DNA of 13,893 nucleotides from NCBI GenBank assembly GCA_016200995.1, contig JACQDS010000032.1:1-13893 (forward strand), in the 5' to 3' direction. A program made the translations under genes and the position numbers. The notes under the pieces were generated by a model. That model did no database searches. It saw only the letters and a list, made by a program, of their open reading frames with translations, and was not told the origin of the DNA. This document shows, one piece after another, positions 7,238 through 13,893 of the stretch. Every line of letters starts with the position of its first letter. The stretch's first letter is position 1. Source of the stretch: Candidatus Azambacteria bacterium. GTDB taxonomy: Bacteria > Patescibacteriota > Minisyncoccia > GWC2-36-17 > M10-OD1-4.

Positions 7238-7265
7238 AAAAGAGGACTCAATTGAGTCCTCTTTT
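7238..7265. terminator. Bidirectional intrinsic terminator (perfect 28-base palindrome)
   Basis: A perfect palindrome centred on CAATTG (7249-7254). Its arms are AAAAGAGGACTC and GAGTCCTCTTTT. The T-tract is four bases in the plus direction and five in the minus direction. It lies eight bases after the stop of the plus-strand LysM gene and about 80 bases beyond the stop of the minus-strand phoH, so it can serve both convergent genes. Confidence 0.85.
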
Positions 7266-7268
7266 GGG

Positions 7269-7291
7269 ATATAAGCTAAATTAGCTTATAT
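7269..7291. repeat. Second inverted repeat in the convergent spacer
   Basis: An 11-base A/T-rich arm (7269-7279, ATATAAGCTAA) is followed by one base and its exact complement (7281-7291). Directly next to the first palindrome it makes a tandem hairpin pair. It lacks a clear T-run and may strengthen termination or protect 3' ends. The rest of the spacer, 7292-7344, shows no gene. Confidence 0.6.
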
Positions 7292-7344
7292 TGTAATTAT
7301 ACACCTACCACGGATAAAGTCAATAGCCTGCCTGTGGATAACTT

Positions 7345-8745
7345 TTAGAGCAGTCTGGAGGCTATCTCTGCCAGCTTTGAGCGTTCGCCTTTTCTTAGAA
7401 CCAAATGGCCGAAAATCTCCTGTCCCGTAAATGAAGATATCACTTTAGTAAAGCCGCTTGATTGCGCATCCAGATAAGGATTATCTATCTGTCCTAAGTC
7501 ACCGGTCAAGATTATTTTTGATCCTTCGCCAGCGCGAGTGATCGCCGTTTTCAAGCCATGATTGGAGAAATTCTGCGCTTCATCTATAATGATAATTGAA
7601 TTGTGGAGCGTGCAACCCCTGATGAAATTGATCGGTATTATTTCTATAAGACCTCTTTCAATTACCTCTTCAACCGGTGAGAAATCACCATTTTTATCAT
7701 CAAAAATAAAAGAATTCCCTTGTTTCACATATGGCGAATCGCTTTTTTTATGCCTTTCATTGCCGAGGATAAGAGCCATGTTGCTTACGATCGGAGTTGT
7801 CCTTGGATTGAATTTTTCCTTAAGGCTTCCGGGCAAATATCCCATATCTTTCTCAACTTCATCCAACGGTCTGAAAACAATAATTTTATCGTACTGCTTT
7901 TTTTCGAGCTGATGATAGGCGGCAAGAAGAGCCATCAATGTTTTTCCTGTCCCGGGAGGGCCGGAAAGCGTTAGCAGTGTTATCGCCTGGTCCATAGCCA
8001 AGTAATAAGCAAGCGCTTGTTCGTCATTTTTCGGAGCTATGCCGGCGCTGGTATCTTTTGGGTCTCTCGGATTTTTAACCAAAAAGAATTTATTAAGCGC
8101 GCTGTTATATACCGCAAGAGCGGTTCTTGTTGATGATTCACATATAAGCTTCAAGCACGTGTTGGGATTAAGATCCTTTGAAAAATTGAAGGCATTGATA
8201 GATCCGTCTTGAAAAAGAGAGTTTATCATACCGGCGGAAACATGAAGTTTTGTAAAGCCGGTATAAAGCTTGCTTATATTTGTCACCTTATCTGATTTGT
8301 AGTCTTCAGCTTCAACGCCAAGAGCTTGAGCTTTTAGCCTTAAATTTATATCTTTGCTGACCAAAATGACTTTTCTATCTCTATATTCGCTTTGCTTTTT
8401 TAAAGTCACTGCTATAATGCTGTTATCAACACTATGGCCGAAATTCTCAGGCAAAAGCTCTTTTCCACCGCCATTTAACTCAAATAAAAGCATTCCGCCA
8501 TTTTTCGTCTTTATGCCGTTAGTGACATTTTTGCCTTTTGTCATCTCCTCCAGTGTGCGAGAAATTTCCCTGGCAACAAATCCTTTTTCTCCGGCAGACT
8601 TTCTTAAACCATCTAACTCCTCTAAAACTCCCACGGGGATAATAATTGTATTATCCTGAAAATCAAAAATCGCGTTAGCGTTATGAATCAGAACGCTGGT
8701 ATCCAAGACATATACTTTCTGATGGGTCGTCACTTTGTCTAGCAT
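7345..8745 (-). CDS. phoH: PIN-PhoH family ATPase (PhoH2-like)
   Basis: A 466-residue fusion of an N-terminal PIN-type RNase domain and a C-terminal PhoH P-loop ATPase, as in YlaK/PhoH2 proteins. In such proteins the ATPase is proposed to unwind RNA that the PIN domain cuts. PIN acidic residues are in VLDTSVLIHN (D15), VLEELDGLR (E42/E43), SVDNSII (D107) and LVSKDINLR (D132). Walker A is GPPGTGKT at 262-269, Walker B IIIDEAQ at about 385-391, and the sensor-like TGDLGQID at 414-421. I chose the ATG at 8745 because a strong AAGGAGG precedes it by four bases. An upstream in-frame ATG (8793) adds 16 residues with no family match. It is transcribed away from ileS and converges on the LysM gene. 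Confidence 0.94.
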   Translation of the reverse strand: MLDKVTTHQKVYVLDTSVLIHNANAIFDFQDNTIIIPVGVLEELDGLRKSAGEKGFVAREISRTLEEMTKGKNVTNGIKTKNGGMLLFELNGGGKELLPENFGHSVDNSIIAVTLKKQSEYRDRKVILVSKDINLRLKAQALGVEAEDYKSDKVTNISKLYTGFTKLHVSAGMINSLFQDGSINAFNFSKDLNPNTCLKLICESSTRTALAVYNSALNKFFLVKNPRDPKDTSAGIAPKNDEQALAYYLAMDQAITLLTLSGPPGTGKTLMALLAAYHQLEKKQYDKIIVFRPLDEVEKDMGYLPGSLKEKFNPRTTPIVSNMALILGNERHKKSDSPYVKQGNSFIFDDKNGDFSPVEEVIERGLIEIIPINFIRGCTLHNSIIIIDEAQNFSNHGLKTAITRAGEGSKIILTGDLGQIDNPYLDAQSSGFTKVISSFTGQEIFGHLVLRKGERSKLAEIASRLL

Positions 8746-8749
8746 AAGG

Positions 8750-8756
8750 CCTCCTT
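8750..8756 (-). promoter_or_regulatory. Strong Shine-Dalgarno of phoH
   Basis: AAGGAGG, then CCTT, then ATG on the minus strand. It is the only near-perfect Shine-Dalgarno found ahead of a start in this window, and it fixes the phoH start. TATATT on the minus strand (8783-8778) may be the promoter -10, which would give a leader of about 25 bases. No matching -35 was found. Confidence 0.75.
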
Positions 8757-8819
8757 GGGTTTGGTTGTCAAAGTTCCAATATAAGCAAAGCACAAAAAAG
8801 AAAGTTACGCAATAAAAAA

Positions 8820-8848
8820 TTGATTTTTTCCGGTTTTTTAGATAAGAT
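8820..8848 (+). promoter_or_regulatory. Probable ileS-recO promoter
   Basis: TTGATT (8820-8825), 17 bases, then TAAGAT (8843-8848) fits a housekeeping sigma promoter. Predicted start is near 8855. This leaves only a few bases before the ATG at 8859, or about 43 before the ATG at 8898. The position between divergent phoH and ileS supports it. Confidence 0.5.
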
Positions 8849-8858
8849 TGACTTACTT

Positions 8859-11800
8859 ATGCAAAATGAAAAAAATCAAAAATCCAATATTGCGAACATG
8901 GAGGAAAACGTCATCAAGTTTTGGAAAGAGAGCGGCGTTTTTCAAAAAACTCTGAAAAAGACGAAAAATGGCAAGCCTTTTGTCTTTTACGAAGGACCTC
9001 CGGGCGCCAATGGACGGCCTGGAATTCATCACATGATCGCAAGGGCATTTAAAGATGTCTTTTTAAGATACAAGACGATGCGGGGATTTTATGTTGAAAG
9101 AAAAGCCGGCTGGGACACGCACGGCTTGCCGGTGGAGCTTGAGGTTGAAAAAAGGTTGGGCATAAAATCAAAGCCTGAGATTGAAAAGTATGGCATAGAA
9201 AAATTTAACAATGAATGCAAGAAAGTCGTTTGGACATATCAGGATGAATGGGAGAAGATGACGGAAAGACTCGGCTACTGGCTGGATCTGAAAAATGCAT
9301 ACATTACCTACGCTCCGGAGTATATAGAGTCTTTGTGGTGGGTTATAAAGAGATTTTGGGAAAAGGGGCTTTTGGCGGAGGATTATAAAGTCATTCCTTT
9401 TTGTACTCGCTGCGGAACAGGACTTTCTTCTCACGAGGTCGCTCAAGGCTATCAGACCGTCAAAGATAGATCGGTTTATGTGAAGTTCAAAACCAAAGAT
9501 CCAAATGAATATTTTTTGGTTTGGACGACCACTCCTTGGACATTGCCGGCCAATGTCGCGCTTGCGGTGAACAAGAGTCTTTTATACGCAAGGGTGAAAT
9601 TGGAGAACGAGATTTTAATAGTCGCAAAGGAGAGAGTGAAGGCACTTTTTGGTGACGAGGCGGAAATTTTAGGAGAGATAAAAGGCTTGGAGCTTGCCGG
9701 CTTGGAGTACGAGCAGCTGCTGAATTTCATTTCTCCGGAAAAAGAGAAAAAAGCCTTTTATGTTGTCTTGGGGGATTTTGTTTCCGCGACGGACGGCTCG
9801 GGAGTGGTGCATATCGCTCCGGCCTTCGGCGAGGATGATATGCAAATGGCAAAAGAGAATGATCTGCCTGTGATGCGCGCCGTGAAAGAGACCGGCGATT
9901 TTATAGATGAGATAAAGCCTTGGGTTGGGAAGTTTGTGAAGGAGGCGGATCCGGAGATAATAAAATTTTTGGAGGAGAAAGGATTAGTTTTTAAAACCGA
10001 GCTTTACGAGCATGAATATCCTTTCTGTTGGAGATGCAAAACCCCGCTGATATATTTTGCCAAACAGTCTTGGTTCGTCAATACGACCAAAGTCAGGGAC
10101 GAGATGATAAAAAACAACAGGACGATAAACTGGATACCGGAATATTTGAAAGATGGCAGGTTCGGCGAGTGGCTGAAAGAGAACAAAGACTGGGCTTTCT
10201 CAAGAAATAGGTACTGGGGGACGCCTTTGCCGGTTTGGAGATGCGAGAGTTGCGGCGAACGAGAGGTTTTTGGCAGCCTTTCGGAGATCTCAAAACGAAG
10301 CAGATTCAACAATCGGTATTTCATAATGCGCCATGGCCAGTCGGAGTTTAATTTAAAAAATAAAGTCGCTTCTTCAAACAAACACAAAAATCCATTGACA
10401 AAAAAAGGCATTTTGGAGGTTAAGAGGTCGGCGAAAAAGTTAAAAAATGTTGATATCATAATTTCCTCGCCTTTCAAACGAACTCTTGAAACCGCTGAGA
10501 TCGTCGCAAAAGAGCTTGGTATTAAAAAGTCAGGGATAATAAAAGAGCCGCTTATACAAGAGATAAACACCGGAATATTTGACGGCGGTCTGGTGAGCGC
10601 TTACCATGCCTACTTTAATGGTGGTAGAGCCCCTAAGACAAAAAAAGAATATTTTTCTTCAATTTTGGAAAAATTCGCAAAGAGGCCGAAAAAAGGCGAG
10701 AGCTTAACTGATCTAAAAAAGCGAATGGCAAAAGCTGCGGCGAAATTTGAGAAAAAGTATAAAGACAAAAATATTTTGATCGTCAGCCATGAATATCCTT
10801 TGTGGATGCTTGAGACTGCGCTTTCCGGATGGAGCAACGAAAGATCGGCGGAGAAAAAAGCAAAGATGAGGTCGCCGGATTATATTAAAAACGCCGAGGT
10901 GAGAAAAATAAATGTCGGAAAGTTGCCTTTGAACAAAGAGGCGGAACTTGATCTGCACAGGCCGTATGTTGACAAGATAAAAGCCGACTGCAAAAAATGC
11001 AACGGCGAAATGAAAAGAGCGCCGGAGGTTTGCGATGTCTGGTTTGACTCGGGGGCGATGCCTTTTGCCCAGTTGCATTATCCTTTTAAGAACAAAGCCA
11101 AAATAGAAAAAAGAAAATTTTTCCCGGCGGATTACATCTCCGAGGCGGTTGATCAGACCAGAGGCTGGTTTTACACCTTGCTGGCAGTTTCAACGCTTCT
11201 TGGCTTTGAAGCGCCGTACAAAAATGTCATTTCGCTCGGCCATGTCGTGGATGCAAGAGGAAAAAAGATGTCAAAATCTTTGGGAAATGTCATCAATCCT
11301 TCTGAGATGGCGGACAAATATGGAATGGACTCCATTCGCTGGTATTTTTACATAGCAAATTCTCCGGGGGATGTGAAAAAGTTTGATGAGAAGGATCTTG
11401 CAGGATATCAGAGAAAGCATGTGATGGCGCTTTTGAATGTTTTTAATTTTCTAGGCTCTTATGTGGACTTGAGAGAAAAAAGAGGAAAGAGAGCTGAGTC
11501 AAAAAATATTTTAGATAAATGGATCATCGCAAGGCTTAATGCCGCAAAAGAAAAGACCGTAAAATATATGGAGGAGTATAATCCGCAATTTGCTTCAAGA
11601 GAGATCGCGGAATTTGTTGACGACCTGACCAATTGGTATATAAGAAGATCAAGAAGGAGGTTTCAGTATAAAGAGGAGGATCCGGAGGATTTTAAAAAGG
11701 CGAAAGAGACTTTGATATATGTTTTTGAGGAAGCTTTGAAGCTGACCGCGCCTTTTACGCCATTTGTTGCGGATCATATCTGGCTGAAGCTGGGAAACAA

Positions 11801-12350
11801 AAACTCAATTCATCTGGAAAACTTTCCAAAACTTGAAAAAGCGGATGCAGAGGTTTTGGAGGTCATGAAAAAGGCGAGAAGCATCGTTTCTTTGGCGCTG
11901 GAAGCGCGGGCCAAAGCCGGAATAAAAATAAGGCAGCCGCTGAAAGAATTAAGAATCAAGAATGAAGAATTAAGAATGAAGCCGGAGCTTTTGGAGCTGA
12001 TAAGAGATGAGGTGAATGTGAAAAATGTTACAGTTGACATTACAATAAAAGAAAATGTTGAGCTTGATACGAATATTACAAAGGAGCTGAAAGAGGAGGG
12101 TATGCTGAGGGATCTGATAAGAAATATTCAGGAGGAGAGGAAAAATCTTGGCCTGACAAAAAGCGACTTCATAAAGATCACATTTAAAGATTCACCGTTT
12201 GTTTCCGGTTTGATCAAAAAATACGGCGAGAGCTTAAAATTTGAAACCGTCGCGAAAGAGCTTGAGAACTCTTTGGATATTGAAAACGCAAAAGAGGCGA
12301 AGCTCGGAGAGGAAAGTATAATATTTAAGATCACGCCTCTTAAAAAATAG
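8859..12350 (+). CDS. ileS: Isoleucyl-tRNA synthetase with inserted histidine-phosphatase domain
   Basis: This class Ia enzyme charges tRNA-Ile and edits mischarged valine. It has 1163 residues from the ATG at 8859; the ATG at 8898 and a TTG at 8820 are alternatives. The HIGH region is GPPGANGRPGIHH (46-58), a GxHH variant I recall from actinobacterial type-2 IleRS. The CP1 editing domain starts at WTTTPWTLPAN (222-232), DQTRGWFYTL lies near 765, and KMSKS is at 803-807. Next comes the anticodon-binding domain with NWYIRRSRRRF. Four CxxC pairs are visible (near 182, 390, 462, 711). Between the third and fourth pair sits a roughly 200-residue histidine-phosphatase domain, listed separately. 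Without it the length would be about 960, normal for the family. Flanking synthetase blocks are intact and in one frame, so this is a real insertion in the sequence as given. recO starts at the next base after the stop. Confidence 0.96.
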   Translation: MQNEKNQKSNIANMEENVIKFWKESGVFQKTLKKTKNGKPFVFYEGPPGANGRPGIHHMIARAFKDVFLRYKTMRGFYVERKAGWDTHGLPVELEVEKRLGIKSKPEIEKYGIEKFNNECKKVVWTYQDEWEKMTERLGYWLDLKNAYITYAPEYIESLWWVIKRFWEKGLLAEDYKVIPFCTRCGTGLSSHEVAQGYQTVKDRSVYVKFKTKDPNEYFLVWTTTPWTLPANVALAVNKSLLYARVKLENEILIVAKERVKALFGDEAEILGEIKGLELAGLEYEQLLNFISPEKEKKAFYVVLGDFVSATDGSGVVHIAPAFGEDDMQMAKENDLPVMRAVKETGDFIDEIKPWVGKFVKEADPEIIKFLEEKGLVFKTELYEHEYPFCWRCKTPLIYFAKQSWFVNTTKVRDEMIKNNRTINWIPEYLKDGRFGEWLKENKDWAFSRNRYWGTPLPVWRCESCGEREVFGSLSEISKRSRFNNRYFIMRHGQSEFNLKNKVASSNKHKNPLTKKGILEVKRSAKKLKNVDIIISSPFKRTLETAEIVAKELGIKKSGIIKEPLIQEINTGIFDGGLVSAYHAYFNGGRAPKTKKEYFSSILEKFAKRPKKGESLTDLKKRMAKAAAKFEKKYKDKNILIVSHEYPLWMLETALSGWSNERSAEKKAKMRSPDYIKNAEVRKINVGKLPLNKEAELDLHRPYVDKIKADCKKCNGEMKRAPEVCDVWFDSGAMPFAQLHYPFKNKAKIEKRKFFPADYISEAVDQTRGWFYTLLAVSTLLGFEAPYKNVISLGHVVDARGKKMSKSLGNVINPSEMADKYGMDSIRWYFYIANSPGDVKKFDEKDLAGYQRKHVMALLNVFNFLGSYVDLREKRGKRAESKNILDKWIIARLNAAKEKTVKYMEEYNPQFASREIAEFVDDLTNWYIRRSRRRFQYKEEDPEDFKKAKETLIYVFEEALKLTAPFTPFVADHIWLKLGNKNSIHLENFPKLEKADAEVLEVMKKARSIVSLALEARAKAGIKIRQPLKELRIKNEELRMKPELLELIRDEVNVKNVTVDITIKENVELDTNITKELKEEGMLRDLIRNIQEERKNLGLTKSDFIKITFKDSPFVSGLIKKYGESLKFETVAKELENSLDIENAKEAKLGEESIIFKITPLKK
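10308..10919 (+). other. Histidine phosphatase (phosphoglycerate-mutase-like) domain inside IleRS
   Basis: Residues about 484-687 of the synthetase. The branch-1 histidine-phosphatase core is complete: RHG in YFIMRHGQSEFN (catalytic His 492), Arg in SSPFKRTLETA (541), Glu in LIQEINTGIFDGG (568), and the second His in NILIVSHEYP (644). The usual PLTKKG and GESLTDLKKRM segments are also present. It is entered after CESCGEREVFGSLSEISK and left before DLHRPYVD, where other IleRS have a short loop. Because all four catalytic residues are kept, phosphatase or mutase activity is possible. The substrate is unknown. Codon usage and base composition look like the surrounding gene. Confidence 0.93.
11944..11978 (+). 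repeat. Heptanucleotide tandem repeat AAGAATN x5 within ileS
   Basis: Five consecutive 7-base units differ only in the last base (T, C, G, T, G). They encode the ELRIKNEELRMK helix in the C-terminal anticodon-binding part. Because seven is not a multiple of three, gain or loss of one unit would shift the frame. Similar GAATTAA/GAATGAA-type repeats occur in other bacterial genomes. Confidence 0.8.
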
Positions 12351-12920
12351 ATGTATCTTACTCAAGGGATAGTTCTTAAAAAGCAGGACAAAGGGGAAAA
12401 TGACAAAGTTGCCGTTTTCTTCACGAGAGATTACGGGAAGATCGCCTTGGTCGCCAAAGGAATAAGAAAAAGCGGTTCAAAACTCGCAAGCCATATTGAG
12501 CTTTTCAGCTTGTCGGAGATAGGCTTTGTCCTAGGCAAGGCAAAAAGCGTTTTGACATCCGCCGAGGAAGTTGACGCTTTTTCATCCATTAAAAATGATC
12601 CTGAAAGATCAAAGGCGGCCGGTCATATCGTGGAGCTTGTTTTAAAATACACTTTGGACGAAGAGCCGGATGAAGAGATCTTCAATATTTTGCGCCAAGC
12701 CTTTTTTTATCTTGATGAAAAAGAATTTACCGAACTTGAGCTGGAATATTTCTTAAGATATTTTGAATTCAGGTTTTTGTCTATTTTGGGATATCAGCCG
12801 AAAGAGGTGGACATCTTGCATTTTTTCTCCGGAGAAAACAAAAAAATGAACAAGCAAACATTGGCGGAAATAAAACAAACCCTCCTGAGATATTTTAAAA
12901 ATGTATTTAATGAAGTATAA
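12351..12920 (+). CDS. recO: DNA repair protein RecO (short form)
   Basis: RecO helps RecR load RecA on SSB-coated DNA and anneals strands in recombinational repair. The N-terminal OB-fold (1-80) is well conserved: TQGIVLKKQDKGENDKVAVFF, RDYGKIALVAKGIRKSGSKL, then the beta strand around ELFSLSEIGFVLGKAKSVLTSAE. The helical C-domain includes ELELEYFLRYFEFRFLSILGYQP (128-150). At 189 residues it is shorter than the usual 230-250, lacks the CxxC zinc knuckle of some RecO proteins, and ends abruptly at RYFKNVFNEV. The ATG directly follows the ileS TAG, so translation is probably coupled. An inverted-repeat element begins five bases after the stop, and its arrival may have trimmed the last residues; that is inference. 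Confidence 0.88.
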   Translation: MYLTQGIVLKKQDKGENDKVAVFFTRDYGKIALVAKGIRKSGSKLASHIELFSLSEIGFVLGKAKSVLTSAEEVDAFSSIKNDPERSKAAGHIVELVLKYTLDEEPDEEIFNILRQAFFYLDEKEFTELELEYFLRYFEFRFLSILGYQPKEVDILHFFSGENKKMNKQTLAEIKQTLLRYFKNVFNEV

Positions 12921-12924
12921 TGAA

Positions 12925-13080
12925 AGTACTTTGAACTACAAAACCCCATCTGCTTCGTTCCGCCTCCGTGTCTTGGCTCGCAGTACCAATAAGTACAGCC
13001 ATGCCTACCGGCAGGCAGGCTTCGCCTGCGATACTCGGCGCGCCTCGCATCTGGCATTTTCTAATTCAAAGTAAAGTACT
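12925..13080. repeat. GC-rich intergenic element with terminal inverted repeats (MITE-like)
   Basis: The left end AGTACTTTGAA (12925-12935) is the reverse complement of parts of the right end (13065-13080, TTCAAAGTAAAGTACT). The right end carries five extra bases. Flanks TATAATGAAA (12916-12925) and TATATTGAAA (13080-13089) match in 9 of 10 and could be a decayed target duplication, though they overlap the arms by a base and are A/T-rich. The interior is far more GC-rich than its surroundings. It has a perfect hairpin, GCAGGC-TTC-GCCTGC (13015-13029), and GGCGCGCC in 13031-13044. Its minus strand reads an LPAGR string, which I associate with dispersed repeats in CPR genomes. It holds no plausible gene. 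Confidence 0.6.
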
Positions 13081-13102
13081 ATATTGAAATTTAAAAATAC
13101 TT

Positions 13103-13893
13103 ATGGCAAACGATCTTGAAAAGTTAGAGAAAAAAGTTCTTAGCAGGAAGTGGGGCGAGAAGCGGACGATCCCTGAATATGAGGTTTATAAGGAAAAAGA
13201 AACGGCGGCAAAAAAGCTCGGTTGGCAGTACGGTGACGGCAGAAGAACGATAGCAAGAAGGCTGGCATCGTCAAAAATGCTTTGGCTTTTTGTTCTCTCT
13301 TTGTTCTCCGCCGCCGCTTTGTATTTTTATTATTCTTCAGTGCCGGTTTTCAATCAAAAAAGCGTTAAGCTATACATAGCCGGTCCAAGCAGCGTCTCTG
13401 CCGGCGAGGCGGTTTCTTACAAAATATCCTATAGGAATGATTCGAATGTCGCTTTGAATGATCTTAATATATCTTTTGAATGGCCGGCCGGCTCGGTCTT
13501 TGAAGGAAATGAATATTTCAAGCCGGTCAAGATCGATAAAAAAGTCGGGTTTTTAATGCCAAACCAAGAGAAATCTTTGATCTTGGAAGGCAGGATATAC
13601 GGCGAAAAGGATTCGGAAAAGCATATTAAGGTTGATATGTCATATACGCCGGCCGGACTTAACAAGCCTTATACATTATCGCAGGAGTTCATTACAAAAA
13701 TTGAAACCGTTCCGATATTTTTAAATGTCTCTCTGCCAAAGCAGGTTGTGGCTGATAAGGATTCCGATATTTCCATTGAATATGTCAATGATTCTGATGC
13801 CTCATTTTCCAATATGGAGATAAGGGCTCAGTACGCCTCCGGATTTGAATTTGTTTCAAGCGATCCGAACCCGGCAAAGTCAAACAATGTTTG
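13103..13893 (+). CDS. Single-pass membrane protein with Ig/DUF11-like repeats (3' end outside window)
   Basis: The frame is open from ATG 13103 to the window edge (263 codons and two bases); the stop is not included. The N-terminus (1-57) is basic and soluble, with WGEKRTIPEYEVYK and RRTIARRLASS. A single hydrophobic segment (about 59-78, LWLFVLSLFSAAALYFYYSS) follows, with positive charges before it, so the N-terminus should be inside and the rest outside. From about 88 the chain is beta-rich: YIAGPSSVSAGEAVSYKISY, then SNVALNDLNISFEWPAG. A second similar unit starts near 207 (VPIFLNVSLPKQVVADKDSD). These resemble DUF11/CARDB-type Ig-like surface repeats. No exact family or function can be named. 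No Shine-Dalgarno is seen; the repeat element ends 22 bases upstream and may supply promoter sequence. Confidence 0.8.
   Translation, partial: MANDLEKLEKKVLSRKWGEKRTIPEYEVYKEKETAAKKLGWQYGDGRRTIARRLASSKMLWLFVLSLFSAAALYFYYSSVPVFNQKSVKLYIAGPSSVSAGEAVSYKISYRNDSNVALNDLNISFEWPAGSVFEGNEYFKPVKIDKKVGFLMPNQEKSLILEGRIYGEKDSEKHIKVDMSYTPAGLNKPYTLSQEFITKIETVPIFLNVSLPKQVVADKDSDISIEYVNDSDASFSNMEIRAQYASGFEFVSSDPNPAKSNNV

Noticed and set aside
7333..7341. DnaA box (TTATCCACA on the minus strand) hinting at a replication origin
   Set aside because: A single perfect 9-mer without a cluster, an AT-rich unwinding region or dnaA/dnaN neighbours; one copy in 14 kb can be chance.
10004..10570. Minus-strand open frame of 188 codons opposite ileS
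   Set aside because: Antisense to strongly conserved IleRS and phosphatase motifs; its composition (Ser/Phe/Leu rich) is that of a shadow frame.
10260..10960. Phosphatase insertion as two genes joined by a frameshift or chimera
   Set aside because: One uninterrupted frame, both synthetase flanks complete and alike in codon use, no start or stop codon remnants at the joints; only reads can fully exclude it.
8859..12350. Alternative genetic code (UGA as glycine, as in some CPR lineages)
   Set aside because: All conserved proteins read through in the standard code with glycines encoded normally, and no in-frame TGA needs decoding.
12794..13057. Minus-strand open frame of 87 codons across the recO end and the repeat element
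   Set aside because: It spans recO coding sequence and the GC-rich repeat, with low-complexity translation typical of dispersed repeats.

Overview
The window looks like part of a chromosome of a Candidate Phyla Radiation bacterium (Patescibacteria, probably Parcubacteria-like). This is inferred from gene content, not from a marker phylogeny. The signs are a short T4SS-pilin-type membrane protein of the kind common in that group, a type-2 isoleucyl-tRNA synthetase, a shortened RecO, a PIN-PhoH protein, very large coiled-coil/LysM proteins, AT-rich spacers, almost no Shine-Dalgarno sites, and a GC-rich intergenic repeat whose translation contains an LPAGR-type string. None of the eight stop codons seen is TGA, and no gene needs TGA as a sense codon, so the standard code fits.

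Layout. (1) 46-1429, minus strand: smpB, then ssrA (tmRNA), then infC, head to tail with almost no spacers. This is a ribosome-rescue and initiation cluster. The tmRNA is complete, with a tRNA-like end, a pseudoknot region and a predicted 23-residue tag. infC appears to start at a non-AUG codon a few bases after the tmRNA CCA end and to lose the end of its C-terminal domain near the window edge. (2) 1464-4004, plus strand: a secreted or membrane protein with a pilin-like hydrophobic pair and a C-terminal His/Asp/His metallopeptidase-like module, then argS six bases later. (3) 4102-7230, plus strand: a 1042-residue acidic coiled-coil protein with two hydrophobic patches and a LysM-like module. 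Its promoter carries a run of ten G just upstream of an extended -10, a layout typical of phase-variable promoters. (4) 7231-7344: a convergent spacer with two strong palindromes acting as terminators. (5) 7345-8745, minus strand: PIN-PhoH ATPase. (6) 8859-12920, plus strand: ileS with recO abutting it. The ileS product contains a complete histidine-phosphatase domain inserted inside its zinc-ribbon region. (7) 12921-13102: a roughly 156-bp GC-rich element with terminal inverted repeats. (8) 13103 to the window end: a single-pass membrane protein with extracellular Ig/DUF11-like beta domains, cut by the window.

Most of the window is translation machinery (infC, smpB, tmRNA, argS, ileS) mixed with cell-envelope proteins. 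The most unusual items are the synthetase-phosphatase fusion, the poly-G promoter, the tmRNA/infC junction with its atypical long tag, and the inverted-repeat element behind recO.
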